Notes: generated by a model from the letters alone, not told the origin. A stretch of DNA of 64,000 nt from Sphingobacterium haloxyli (GCF_002980525.1 NZ_PVBQ01000017.1:1-64000), one strand, 5' to 3'. Positions 17,092 through 26,085 are shown, counted from the first letter of the stretch. Program-made: numbers and translations.

Positions 17092-20000
17092 ATGTACCTG
17101 AACTGCCACTCCTACCACAGCCTGCGCTACGGAACGCTTCCGCTGGAAACACTGGTGCAGCAGGCGCTTGCCTGTGGGGTAACTTCGCTGGCCCTGACGG
17201 ACATCAATACCGTGACGGGTATCTATGATTTTGCCAAAATATGCCGCAAGGAAGGGATAAAGCCTGTGGTGGGCATGGAATTTCGCGAAGGAAACCGGCT
17301 GCGCTACATCGGCCTGGCGAAAACGCAACGGGGTATCGGCGAGCTATGCCGCCTGCTCACGGCGCGCAACTGCGAGGGTACGCCCCTGCCCGATCAGGCT
17401 CCGGCTTTTGGCGACGCGATCATAATCTATCCGCTTTCCAACGTGCCGCAGCAGCTAGGCGAGGATGAATATATCGGCATCCGCCCCAGCGAACTGAACC
17501 TGCTGGTACAGGAAAAGTGGAAAAGGTTGTTGCCACGTATGGTGGCGCTAAACCCCGTCACGGTATCGGGCAAGCGGGAGCATAACCTGCACCGTATCTT
17601 ACGGGCTATTGACCTGAACGTAGTGCTGTCCCGGTTGTCGGAAGAGGATTGCTGCCGGGTGGATGAATATATGCGGCCTGCCGGGGAGCTGCTGGAAATA
17701 TACGGGGATTACCCGCAGATCGTGGCCAATACGGCACGGATAATGGAAGCTTGTAATTTTGAATTTGATTTCGCCACGCCCAAGAACAAAAGGCATTATA
17801 CGGGAAACCGGGAGGGTGATATTAAGCTGCTGACGGGCTTGGCTTACGCGGGCTTGAAAAAGCGCTATGGGGAGAAAAACCGGCCTGCCCGCGAACGGGT
17901 GGACAAGGAGCTACGGGTAATCGATGAGCTGGGATTCAGTGGTTATTTCTTGATTACGTGGGATATCGTGCGCTACAGCAACAGCATGGGCTTTATGCAC
18001 GTGGGCCGGGGCAGCGGGGCGAACAGCATTGTGGCATATTGTCTGGGCATTACGGATATATGCCCGTTGGAGCTCGATCTGTATTTTGAGCGCTTCCTGA
18101 ACCTGAACCGCAAGACGCCGCCTGATTTTGATATCGACTGGAGCTGGCAGGAACGGGACGTGATATTACAATATATCTTTGACCGCTATGGAAAGGAGCA
18201 TGTGGCGTTCTGCGGTACGAACGTAGAATTTAAGTACCGCTCGATATTCCGGGAGGTGGGCAAGGTATTTGGCCTGCCGAAGGAGGAGCTGGATGGGCTG
18301 GCCACCCAGCCGATGGAGTTGCACGATGACAACGCGGTGGTGGTGGCTGTACATAAGTATGGTAAGATGCTCGAAAAGTTTCCGAACCAGCGGAGTATGC
18401 ATGCTTGTGGGATCCTGATATCGGAGGCGCCGATAACGGATTACACCGCACTGGAAATGCCACCCAAGGGTTTCCGCATCGTGCAGTTTGATATGCACGT
18501 GGCGGAGGACATCGGTTTTGAGAAGTTCGATATCTTGAGCCAGCGGGGTTTGGGTAGTATCAATGACGCGGTGAAGCTGATCAGGAAAAACCGGGGGATA
18601 CAGGTGGATATACGGGATACGACGCTCTCCAAGGGTGAAAAGCGGTGTAACGAGTTTTTGGGCCTAGGCCAGACCATCGGTTGCTTCTACATCGAGTCGC
18701 CGGCGATGCGTGGGCTGCTGCGCCGCTTGAAGTGCGACAACTATCCTACGCTGGTGGCGGCTTCCTCCATCATCCGCCCGGGGGTGGCGCAATCGGGCAT
18801 GATGAAGGAGTATATATTCCGGCATAACTACCCGGATCGTTTTGAATATTTCCACGAGGTTTTCGAGGAGCATCTGGGCGATACGTATGGCATTATGGTG
18901 TACCAGGAGGATGTGATCAAGGTCGCGATGCATTTTGGTGGTCTGTCGGCGGCCGATGGGGATATCCTGCGGCGGGCGATGAGCGGAAAGGGCCGGTCGC
19001 TCTCGGCCTTGCAACGGGTGAAGGATAACTTTTTTGCGTCTTGCGCACGCCTTGGGCATTCGGAGGAGCTGAGCCGCGAGGTGTACCGGCAGATCGAATC
19101 GTTCGCGGGCTATTCGTTCTGTAAGGCGCATTCGGCTTCTTATGCGGTGGAGAGTTACCAGAGTCTTTACTTGAAAGTGCATTATCCGCTGGAATTTATG
19201 GTGGCGGTGATCAATAACCAGGGCGGTTTCTACCGTACGGAGGTGTATGTGCATGAGGCGCGCATGTCGGGCGCGCATATCTTAAATCCTTGTATCAATA
19301 AAAGTGGGTATGAGACTACCTTATACGGAACGGATGTGTACCTAGGCTTGATGCTCCTGCAGGGGCTGGAGGGCAGGCTGGCGGAGGGTATTGTAGAAGA
19401 GCGTGAGCGCAACGGTGATTTTGTGTCGCTGGAGGATTTTGTGCGCCGTATACCGATCGGCATCGAAGGGGTGCAGCTGCTCATTTTTATCGGGGCTTTC
19501 CGTTTTACGGGCAAACCGAAAAGTGAACTGCTGGTGCAGGCGAGGCTGCTACTCGTGAATTTTAAGCCGGAGCAGCGCATGCCGCTCTTGTTGCAGGAAC
19601 CGGCCAAGGAATGGTCGCTCCCCAAGCTGGAGCGCTCTTACTTCGAGGATGCTTTTGATGAGATCGAACTGCTGGGCTTTCCGGTTTCCTGCTCGCCTTT
19701 TGATCTGCTGCAAACAGCCTTCCGGGGGGATGTGATGGCGGCTGATCTGGTGAACTGCCACAAGAAGGAGGTCCGTATGCTGGCTTATCTGATTTCACGG
19801 AAGCATGTCCCGACAAAACGGGGCGTGATGTACTTTGGGACGTGGATCGATGTGAACGGTGATTATTTTGATACAGCGCATTTTCCGGACTGCTTGGAGC
19901 GCTATCCTTTCAGGGGCGGTGGCTGCTACTTATTGCTCGGCACGGTGGAGGTGGATTACCACTTCCCTACCTTGACGATCCACAAGATGGCTAAGTTGCC

Positions 20001-20145
20001 TTTTATCCCGGATCCGCGGTACAGCCACGACCGCGATAACCAGTACAAGATTCATCAGCAGATCCGTGAGGATGTGAGCATGACGCATCGCAAGCCTTAT
20101 CCGCAGGCGCACGAGATTGGGCTGCCGAGGCGGAAGATGGGGTGA
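17092..20145 (+). CDS. dnaE2: DNA polymerase III alpha subunit, DnaE2-like (error-prone type)
   Basis: A 1017-residue C-family polymerase. The N-terminal PHP domain starts NCHSYHSLRYGTLPLETL, and the palm catalytic triad includes PDFDIDW near residue 345. The Gly-rich VGRGSGANSIVAYCLGI motif and QEDVIKVA further on are conserved alpha-subunit signatures. It is about 150 residues shorter than replicative DnaE and lies directly behind a Y-family polymerase, as in imuB-dnaE2 cassettes. I infer a damage-tolerance role. The replicative dnaE is expected elsewhere. G+C is high throughout, as in dinB. Confidence 0.88.
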   Translation: MYLNCHSYHSLRYGTLPLETLVQQALACGVTSLALTDINTVTGIYDFAKICRKEGIKPVVGMEFREGNRLRYIGLAKTQRGIGELCRLLTARNCEGTPLPDQAPAFGDAIIIYPLSNVPQQLGEDEYIGIRPSELNLLVQEKWKRLLPRMVALNPVTVSGKREHNLHRILRAIDLNVVLSRLSEEDCCRVDEYMRPAGELLEIYGDYPQIVANTARIMEACNFEFDFATPKNKRHYTGNREGDIKLLTGLAYAGLKKRYGEKNRPARERVDKELRVIDELGFSGYFLITWDIVRYSNSMGFMHVGRGSGANSIVAYCLGITDICPLELDLYFERFLNLNRKTPPDFDIDWSWQERDVILQYIFDRYGKEHVAFCGTNVEFKYRSIFREVGKVFGLPKEELDGLATQPMELHDDNAVVVAVHKYGKMLEKFPNQRSMHACGILISEAPITDYTALEMPPKGFRIVQFDMHVAEDIGFEKFDILSQRGLGSINDAVKLIRKNRGIQVDIRDTTLSKGEKRCNEFLGLGQTIGCFYIESPAMRGLLRRLKCDNYPTLVAASSIIRPGVAQSGMMKEYIFRHNYPDRFEYFHEVFEEHLGDTYGIMVYQEDVIKVAMHFGGLSAADGDILRRAMSGKGRSLSALQRVKDNFFASCARLGHSEELSREVYRQIESFAGYSFCKAHSASYAVESYQSLYLKVHYPLEFMVAVINNQGGFYRTEVYVHEARMSGAHILNPCINKSGYETTLYGTDVYLGLMLLQGLEGRLAEGIVEERERNGDFVSLEDFVRRIPIGIEGVQLLIFIGAFRFTGKPKSELLVQARLLLVNFKPEQRMPLLLQEPAKEWSLPKLERSYFEDAFDEIELLGFPVSCSPFDLLQTAFRGDVMAADLVNCHKKEVRMLAYLISRKHVPTKRGVMYFGTWIDVNGDYFDTAHFPDCLERYPFRGGGCYLLLGTVEVDYHFPTLTIHKMAKLPFIPDPRYSHDRDNQYKIHQQIREDVSMTHRKPYPQAHEIGLPRRKMG

Positions 20146-20160
20146 CTTTTTGTCTTATTT

Positions 20161-20322
20161 CTATACTTTATAATTGTTCCCCCAAATCATTATTTTTGAT
20201 AAATTTTGAGTTTTAAATTTGTTCGATAGCGTGTCTAGTTTGACGGGAAATTCTTTCAGTTCGTTAATCAGTTTTATAAAAGCTTTTTTTGTATCCGTGT
20301 AATCAAGTATAATCTCTCGTTT
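20161..20322 (-). pseudogene. C-terminal remnant without a start codon
   Basis: A minus-strand frame begins after a TGA and reads EIILDYTDTKKAFIKL, NELKEFPVKLD and so on, to IMIWGNNYKV and a stop at 20161-20163. The amino-acid pattern looks coding, but no start or family is recognisable. Confidence 0.25.
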
Positions 20323-20378
20323 TCAATTGGCTCTAAGTTTTCTTGTTACCAAGGAGCTTGCTTGGTAGCTATATGTTC

Positions 20379-20404
20379 TCGCCCATTCTTTTCGGGCGAA
20401 TTTT
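20379..20404 (+). terminator. Rho-independent terminator
   Basis: TCGCCC (20379-20384) pairs with GGGCGA (20394-20399) and is followed by ATTTT. It lies 230 bp after dnaE and is a plausible end for that operon. Confidence 0.55.
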
Positions 20405-20554
20405 ATGTACTGTCCATAGACTTATAAATATTGTAATAAAACTCCAAAAAACGTTGCTTTTATTCGGTTTATTATCTAGTTTTAGAAAACGTTATACAAG
20501 TAAACAGTAAGATTACTGTTTGGATAAATTTTAAACCTAATCAAAATTAATATT

Positions 20555-20712
20555 ATGGAATACAAGGTAGTACCAGTTGTCGCATTGATAGACCACAAAA
20601 GCGCACCTCTAATCATGTTGCCGAACAGTTGGAAAAACTAATAAACCAAGTTGCCAAAGAAGGCTGGAACTATGTAAGACTGGAAAGTGTAACTACCCAG
20701 GTGAACGTTTGA
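20555..20712 (+). pseudogene. DUF4177-like small protein, frameshifted
   Basis: ATG 20555 begins MEYKVVPVVALI. The second half, HVAEQLEKLINQVAKEGWN followed by YVRLES, lies in another frame. Together they match the short DUF4177-type pattern ('eYKVVP..' then 'EGW.yv..es'). One base is missing or added near 20590-20605. Total length is not a multiple of three. A sequencing error cannot be excluded. Confidence 0.45.
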
Positions 20713-20747
20713 ATCAATCATCATCAATTTATATTAACTTTAAATAA

Positions 20748-21188
20748 ATGAAAATCACAATCTTAATCTGTCTCCTATGGAATTGTGTGGCATTCGGATT
20801 TGGGCAGGAATGGCCAACCAGCGAATTTATTTCCAAATATAATTATCAGCCGGTAAGAGGTAATTTTCCAAATAATAGTCCAGACGAAAATAATAAGCTT
20901 ATTCCACCAATGTATCCGGATGGTGTGGAAGGGATTAATACAATGATAAAAAAAGAAATAATATATCCTGACACAAAAAAAGCACCAAAAAATAAGGGAA
21001 AGGTGTTACTGGAGTATGTAATAGGAACTGATGGCTATGTAACGGAGATCAAGGTACTTGAAAGTGCCGGTAAACTTTATGACGCAGAAGCTAAACGTGT
21101 ATTGCAAAAAATGGAAAGATGGATTCCAGCCTCTATGAAAGAGAGAAATGTACGAATACGTTATACTCATCCGGTAATATTTAAGTAA
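20748..21188 (+). CDS. TonB C-terminal domain exported protein
   Basis: A 146-residue protein with a signal peptide (MKITILICLLWNCVAFGFGQ). From residue 75 onward it follows the TonB C-terminal fold: IKKEIIYPDTKK, then GKVLLEYVIGTDGYVTEIKV, then AEAKRVLQKMERWIPA and a last strand RIRYTHPVIFK. It lacks the N-terminal membrane anchor of true TonB, so it is a stand-alone periplasmic TonB_C protein as is common in Bacteroidota. An AACTTTA box 10 bp before ATG resembles a -7 element. It probably forms a single-gene unit ended by the hairpin at 21297. Confidence 0.65.
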   Translation: MKITILICLLWNCVAFGFGQEWPTSEFISKYNYQPVRGNFPNNSPDENNKLIPPMYPDGVEGINTMIKKEIIYPDTKKAPKNKGKVLLEYVIGTDGYVTEIKVLESAGKLYDAEAKRVLQKMERWIPASMKERNVRIRYTHPVIFK

Positions 21189-21296
21189 CTTTCTGCATTT
21201 TATATCTGTTCACTTTTGCAAAATGGTAGGTCTTTAATCTCGATTTTCTCTTTTTTGAACTGTCACACTTAAAGTACAAAGTTTGGATCATAATTA

Positions 21297-21322
21297 AAAA
21301 AGCCACTCCAACGGGTGGCTTT
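21297..21322. terminator. Bidirectional terminator between converging genes
   Basis: AGCCAC (21301-21306) pairs with GTGGCT (21315-21320), with A-rich 5' and T-rich 3' flanks. It serves the plus gene ending at 21188 and the minus gene ending at 21321. Confidence 0.65.
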
Positions 21323-21533
21323 ATTTATCTTCGACAAATTCAGCTTCGTTGAGAACCTTTACAAATGGATGTAGTATCTTTTGAAAATCAATATCTCCGT
21401 TTTCTTTTAAATATTTTGTAGGATCCCCTTCGTACTGAAATTCAAAATCAATTTTAATGGTCATTTGTTTATTTGAACCTGTTCCTACTACATTTCCGTC
21501 AAAATTTGTGGATTTTCTTCTAAATTTAGCCAT
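21321..21533 (-). CDS. Small hypothetical protein
   Basis: About 70 residues from ATG 21533 (MAKFRRKSTNFDGNVVG); an ATG two codons earlier is also available. A basic N-terminus is followed by an amphipathic beta strand MTIKIDFEFQYEGDP and an acidic end. No signal or membrane segment is present. Not recognised. The convergent terminator suggests an expressed gene. Confidence 0.45.
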   Translation of the reverse strand: MAKFRRKSTNFDGNVVGTGSNKQMTIKIDFEFQYEGDPTKYLKENGDIDFQKILHPFVKVLNEAEFVEDK

Positions 21534-21618
21534 GATCAAATTTAATAAAAAGACACTTTGACATATCCTTCTTCCATAAATAATAAGTTTCTAAAACAAT
21601 AATCTGTACTCACAAACA

Positions 21619-23137
21619 CTACAATTCATCTGCATAGTCCTCACTGGTTTTGTATCCCTGTTCAGGATGATTATGGGTATACGGAAAACGCTTTTCCAGT
21701 TTTCCTTCTGAAATCATCTTAGGAAATATCTTGTTTTTCAGATAATCTACAGATTTTCCGATAATCTTTGCAACCTCATCCATCTTTACATAATCTTGCT
21801 TGCACGCGCGCATGATCGCTTGCTCGAGATCGGATTTTGATAAACGGTTTACTTTCTTTGATATGGAGGTGTCAACCTTTGAGGTGTCAACCTTTGAGGT
21901 GTCAACCTTAGTTGAATATTCTCCACCCTCTACCCCGCTATCATACTTACTGTCAGGACGTTTCGAAAAGGTGTCAACCCTTGTAGAAGTATAAACATTT
22001 TTTGCAAAGCCGGGTTTCTACATTCACTCACACCGCCGGAATAATATTGGTGCAGCGACACCAATAAAGTTCCTGGGTTGGAGAATGCAAACTTTCTGTG
22101 TCAAGCTCGATGGTAATATTGCCGCTCAACGAGTAGTCTGTGTGAACCAATGCATTGACAAATGCTTCCCGTAAGGCAGTATGTGTAGGCGTTTCGTCTA
22201 CTCGTTCATCTTTATCCAATTGGAAAGGTTTAGGCAAGGTGGAAGACAGCTTGGGCCAGACCTTCAGATAGAACTGCAATAAGTTACATTCCCAAGTACC
22301 GTCGGGATAGATTCGATCTGTCCACCTTATCTTTTCGTCAGTGGTGAGATGTTCTCTGAAATCGGGGAAATAATCCGGCAGGGCATCCTGATCTTTTATG
22401 CTATCTTCCTTGCCAAACATCAAAAGCCCAGCTAAGGTAACTCCCTCTATCTTTGTTTTTCGATCCGTCCTATAGGCCCCGAGTTTCTTCAACAATTCTA
22501 TATCCTCCAATGCGTGCCATGGGTGATTTGACTGAGAAGAAGAAAACAATTGCCTAAATTGCTTTATGGTTCTTGGATCTAAATCTTCAATGGTATAATG
22601 CTCTAAGATAAGACTATCTCTTTTGAGCTCCGCACTGGAGTCAGCTAGCATACGTTTCACTTCATCGTCCGTACAGCGGCAGTCTCCCTCGTGATTGCGC
22701 TTGTAGGTATTTCCGAGAGGATTTCTAGTGAGGTAAACAGGTCTTTCAGTTCTAGAAGCAAATGGCACACGGATAGCCAACAAATTACGCCCTTTACTCT
22801 TAACAACGCGCAGATCATCATTATTTAAGAGATTACGACTGATAGTATTCGGGTTATTACAGTCATCCCAAAAATGTTTATTGTAAGAAAGGATTTGCTC
22901 GTCCAAAAGGCCTTCTATCTCTAGGATGCCTTTTTTTTCTTTGACGCCGATGACTATAATTCCAGTATTGGTATTGGCAAATGCAGAATATGTTTTCCAA
23001 AGTTCTTTTGGAAAACCATTTTACCCAGACTTGTATTCTACCTCAAAGTATTCATCGGGAAGAAATTCGTCATTGACCAGAGAAAAAACAGAAAATTCAT
23101 CGTCCTCAAAAAGATTTAGTTGCTTGTCTTTCATCAT
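21619..23137 (-). pseudogene. Schlafen/AlbA_2 ATP-binding protein with three kinds of damage
   Basis: ATG 23137 or 23134 opens MMKDKQLNLFEDDEF. The AlbA_2 domain follows with EYKSG, an in-frame TAA, then NGFPKELWKTYSAFANTNTG. The frame continues to ALREAFVNALVHTDYSLSGN, then shifts by one base near 22085 to read FSNPGTLLVSLHQYYSGG. After LQKMF the expected ATPase segment is missing. A linker with repeated KVDTS units leads into a winged-helix end (DYVKMDEVAKIIGKSVDYLK). The family binds nucleic acid and ATP-like ligands. This copy has a nonsense codon, a frameshift and an internal deletion. Confidence 0.7.
21866..21910. repeat. Three tandem 15-bp units
   Basis: GAGGTGTCAACCTTT occurs three times in a row (last base of the third copy differs). 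In the minus frame it encodes KVDTS-type units, the linker before the winged helix of the broken Schlafen-type gene. Confidence 0.8.
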
Positions 23138-23143
23138 CAATCC

Positions 23144-23368
23144 CTAATTATTAATAAAAGCAATAAGTGAAATAAATGCTTTGCTATCCGGATCATATGC
23201 TACGGTATCAAAACGTTGACCTTTAATAATGAACTCCGATTTGATCAATTGAAGTCCGGTAATAGTTTTAAGACTAGATTCGAAAAGCAGTTGCATATCT
23301 TTCTTGAGCTTAAAAGGCTTCTCCTTTAAGGTAGATAATGTGTTTTTCGCTTGGGTGAATAATTGCAT
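23144..23368 (-). pseudogene. N-terminal fragment of a DUF5655-type gene
   Basis: Seventy-four residues beginning MQLFTQAKNTLSTLKEKP are clearly related to the start of the intact gene at 10944 (MQLFNQEENKLNTLKEKP). Similarity runs through QRFDTVAYDPDSKAF and stops right before the E-x-K strand of the nuclease-like domain, after which the frame ends. This is a decayed paralogue. Confidence 0.8.
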
Positions 23369-23394
23369 AGGCTAATATACATAATCTGGTTGAT

Positions 23395-23695
23395 TCATGC
23401 TATGATTTGACGGCTAAGAAAATCGTTTAATTGTCTCACCTGCGGCAAAGCTACGCAATGCGTCTTATTAAATACTCTGTTACGCACATTGACTTTATCC
23501 TTGAAATGACGCGCAATATTCTGGGTAATTTCTTCAAAATTGTCCCTTCCATCCTCTTTCTGATGATAAAAGATCTTGATGCCGGCACAATTATCGTGTT
23601 CGAAGATCATATTGAGCAACGTACGATCCGACAGTCCACACGAATGCCCCCATATGTAAATGTGATTTGGGAATACCACGGCGCATACCTTTGGT
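23395..23695 (-). pseudogene. C-terminal fragment of an AbiH-type abortive-infection protein
   Basis: The frame encodes VFPNHIYIWGHSCGLSDRTL, NMIFEHDNCAGIKIFYH and DNFEEITQNIARHFKDK. The 'GHS.G.SD...L..I' strand-helix and the following KIFYH strand match the C-terminal part of phage-resistance AbiH proteins. The N-terminal two thirds are absent; upstream sequence belongs to a different gene fragment. Confidence 0.6.
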
Positions 23696-23878
23696 ATTCT
23701 CGTCCGCATTCCAAGGCCGTATATAATCACCATTGCGAAACTGAGATTCCAGATTGTACTCGTAAACGGTACAACCCATCTGTTCGGCCTGCATACGGAT
23801 AAAGCTGGATGAGCCAATCTCGCCTTTTCGCACGGCTTGATAATCGTCGATGAAGAAAACGCATATGCGGCCTGGCAT
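23696..23878 (-). pseudogene. Internal fragment of a DUF2075 helicase-like gene, fused to the AbiH remnant
   Basis: The frame reads RICVFFIDDYQAVRKGEIGS then VYEYNLESQFRNGD. The FIDDYQ...GEIGS string is the Walker-B/motif II region of DUF2075 ATPases, and 'LESQFR' is their next conserved motif. Neither end of the gene is present here; a 5' piece of the same family lies at 25104-25397. Confidence 0.6.
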
Positions 23879-24022
23879 CCTACTTAATATGACGGACTAT
23901 TTAAGTACAATATGTATCTAAATTAGGTCTTATCTCGTTACAAAAGGTAATCTTAAGTCCATTAAATAGATGGTTTCTATCCAAATTTATTTTAATTTAT
24001 TTTCTTTTGTTTCCATTATCCT

Positions 24023-24030
24023 GTAAATTT
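24023..24030 (+). promoter_or_regulatory. Bacteroidota -7 box of the AbiE-like pair
   Basis: TAAATTTG is a perfect TAnnTTTG box six bases before ATG 24037. Transcription would start at or next to the start codon, so the mRNA is probably nearly leaderless. No convincing TTTG lies at the usual -33 distance. Confidence 0.4.
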
Positions 24031-24036
24031 GTATAA

Positions 24037-24321
24037 ATGAGCGTAATAAAGGATATATCGCAAATCTTTCCCAAACATTTATTTTGGGATGTCGATCCAA
24101 AGAATTTAGATATTCAGGATGACAAGGATTTTATTATCCCTAGGGCGCTAATGGCCACAACGGAAGAAACTTTTGTGAAAGATATCCAACCCTTGGAGCA
24201 GCTTTACAGTAAAATGCAAATTGTTAGAGAATTGCGAAAAACAAAAGAGCGTATTAGTAATGAGGTCTGTAAACTTGTTGCTCGTCGTTATCATGTTAGG
24301 CAATTTTTACGTTATCAATAA
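24037..24321 (+). CDS. DUF6922-like small protein, probable antitoxin partner
   Basis: A 94-residue protein with IFPKHLFWDVDPKNLDIQDD at the N-terminus, which matches a family of short Bacteroidota proteins found directly before nucleotidyltransferase toxins. The C-terminal half is helical and basic (KTKERISNEVCKLVARRY). Its stop codon overlaps the start of the next gene by one base, so translation is coupled. Position and size suggest the antitoxin of a type IV-like AbiE arrangement, but it lacks the usual winged-helix AbiEi length, so this is inference. Confidence 0.6.
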   Translation: MSVIKDISQIFPKHLFWDVDPKNLDIQDDKDFIIPRALMATTEETFVKDIQPLEQLYSKMQIVRELRKTKERISNEVCKLVARRYHVRQFLRYQ

Positions 24322-25091
24322 TGTCTGCTGTTTCTCCAATTCTATTAGAGACCATTCGTGAATTACAATCTTTAGAAAGTTTCGATGGCTCTGCTCTGGG
24401 TGGTGGCACGAACTTAGCTATCCGATACCATCATCGGATATCCACTGACATCGATATCTTTTTCCCTCATATCATCGGAAAAGCAGGTTATGAAAGAGTC
24501 AAGGAGGAAGTCCAGAAATTGTATGGTGCACGTGTGTTTGGCCTACAATTTCCCTGTGATATAGACGACCAGTATATTTTCCTTCGTTTTTTTATTATAT
24601 GCGATGGAGAAACGATTAAGGTAGAGGTGCTTCAAAACATGAAAATGCTCGATAGTATAGAGGATATAGATGGTATTAAATTTATATCGGAACTGGATAT
24701 AGCATTATTTAAGATGATGTCGGCCGCAAACCGAGCTACTCAAAAAGACATTTATGATCTTGACCTTCTTTCGGAAAAATTCCCATTGACATACCTTTTT
24801 GATCAGCTTGAAAGAAAACGTTCTCTATTTTCAGCAGAGTATCATCGTACTATTTTTGATCTCGACGGAGAGACAAATCCATTAGATCATCCTTTAACTT
24901 TATTGAAGTTTGACGAGGGAAATATACAAGGTAGTAAATCAAGGCCTCACCATTCACAAAATAGAGTTGATATTGTAAAAGGTCAGAAAGGTTGGCCCAT
25001 TGCTCGATCGAGTTGGCGAAAAAAGGTTCGCGCTCTTTTTGATCAATTAAATATAACATTTCCAGGCCCCTCCTCTTCGGATGTGGAATAA
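24321..25091 (+). CDS. AbiEii-family nucleotidyltransferase toxin
   Basis: A 256-residue protein with the polymerase-beta-like motif GGGTNLAIRYHHRISTDIDIF (residues 27-47, listed here in two parts: GGGTNLAIRY and D43/D45). The two aspartates and glycine loop are intact, and a further acidic residue in TIKVEVLQ could complete the site. AbiEii proteins transfer nucleotides to tRNA or other targets and block growth in phage defence. It is unlike the 50500 copy in sequence, so the two pairs are separate systems. Confidence 0.78.
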   Translation: MSAVSPILLETIRELQSLESFDGSALGGGTNLAIRYHHRISTDIDIFFPHIIGKAGYERVKEEVQKLYGARVFGLQFPCDIDDQYIFLRFFIICDGETIKVEVLQNMKMLDSIEDIDGIKFISELDIALFKMMSAANRATQKDIYDLDLLSEKFPLTYLFDQLERKRSLFSAEYHRTIFDLDGETNPLDHPLTLLKFDEGNIQGSKSRPHHSQNRVDIVKGQKGWPIARSSWRKKVRALFDQLNITFPGPSSSDVE

Positions 25092-25103
25092 AGAAAAATC
25101 AAA

Positions 25104-25397
25104 TCACCTCCTCACCCTACTCCTGAAATACCGCTCCGTCTCATGCCCATAGATAACCACATCGATCCGTTTGGCGCTAAGGGGGAGTTTATACTCGACC
25201 ATAACGCCCTGTTCGCTCAGGTTCTGGCGTTCGAGTATATCGGAAAGGCGGAACAGCGAGTTGCGCCACGACATGACTTCGTTCTGCGAGGGATTGTATC
25301 CGAATTGCAGCAAGAATTGCTCGCGGAGTATATCGGCCAGTTTATTTTGGATATTTAATTGTATAAACTCGGTTGGTGACCCGGCGTATAGTTTCAT
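25104..25397 (-). pseudogene. N-terminal fragment of a DUF2075 gene, copy A
   Basis: Codons 1-85 (MKLYAGSPTEFIQLNIQNKL to IDVVIYGH) are nearly identical to those of copy B at 48788. After GH the sequence diverges into ETERYFRSRVRR and a stop. All of the ATPase part is missing. The start overlaps the MazG stop by four bases (ATGA), as it must have done in the intact operon. Confidence 0.8.
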
Positions 25398-25771
25398 AAT
25401 TCGTCGTATTTTTTTGCGGTGCCTTTCGCTTTATCAACCGGGTATTTCTCGTTGTTGCGTTTTATCTTGTCTTCGATGATCTGCTGGATATCGAGTCCAT
25501 GCTTGTCGGCCAGTAAAAGGGCGTACATCAGCACATCCGCCAGTTCTTCTTTCAGCTTTTCGGGATCGGCTTCTTCGTTGCCTTTCCAAAGAAATAGTTC
25601 CAGCAGCTCGGAGGCTTCTATACTGAGGGCTACGGCGAGGTCTTTGGAATTGTGGAACTGCTGCCAGTCGCGGGCGTCGCGAAAGTTCCTGATCTGCTGC
25701 AAGAGTTGTTCGATATCTGTCATGGTGTGCTTCAAAAACGGCTTGATGGCTAAATTTACGAATTTTGTGGG
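25141..25771. repeat. Duplicated MazG/DUF2075 segment, copy A
   Basis: About 630 bp from 25141 to 25771 are repeated at 48532-49164 in the same orientation with few substitutions. Similarity ends sharply on both sides. Confidence 0.85.
25394..25723 (-). CDS. MazG-like nucleotide pyrophosphohydrolase, copy A (intact)
   Basis: A 109-residue protein from ATG 25723. It shows the MazG/dUTPase-like helical core: DLAVALSIEASELLELFLW with the metal-binding E-x(2)-E pair, then EELADVLMYALLLADKHG, where E and D complete the site. Such enzymes hydrolyse nucleoside triphosphates to monophosphates and pyrophosphate. The gene overlaps the DUF2075 fragment. It is the copy with an intact ATG; the other copy has lost it. 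Confidence 0.82.
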   Translation of the reverse strand: MTDIEQLLQQIRNFRDARDWQQFHNSKDLAVALSIEASELLELFLWKGNEEADPEKLKEELADVLMYALLLADKHGLDIQQIIEDKIKRNNEKYPVDKAKGTAKKYDEL

Positions 25772-25875
25772 AGTATTGGGGGAGAAATGGAATTATTGTT
25801 GACTGTACCAATCAGCGCAAACGGATTTTCATTCTGCATCAGGTGTAAATATTGGATATATTAGTGGGGAGGGTT

Positions 25876-26082
25876 TTAAAGTGGTATAAGAGCATAATCG
25901 CGGTGCACCACGGCATTCCAAATCGCCTCACGAACTGCTATCACAGGGCACCGCCAGCGGCTATTGGTATACGCCCCCTCAACCACGACCGATTTATTTA
26001 TATGCTTCAAAATGAGATTGTACGCTTGCTCCGCCTGCGCAGCGAGATTGCTTTCGATCGTCTTTTGGTCTATAAAACACAC
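25876..26082 (-). pseudogene. Fragment of a second Schlafen/AlbA_2-type protein
   Basis: Directly behind the RND gene stop, a minus frame reads AEQAYNLILKHINKSVVVEG and then AVREAIWNAVVHRDYAL before a stop. The 'REA..NA.VHRDY' motif is the ATP-binding helix of the AlbA_2/RecG-like ATPase family. Both ends are missing. The 25772-25875 stretch has no gene. Confidence 0.6.
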
Positions 26083-26085
26083 AGA

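Noticed and set aside
18664..19278. 204-codon minus frame inside dnaE2
   Set aside because: High G+C creates long antisense frames here; it is rich in His and Arg and is a shadow of the polymerase gene.
21866..21910. Three 15-bp tandem units as a CRISPR-like array
   Set aside because: There are no spacers; the units are back to back and code for a protein linker.
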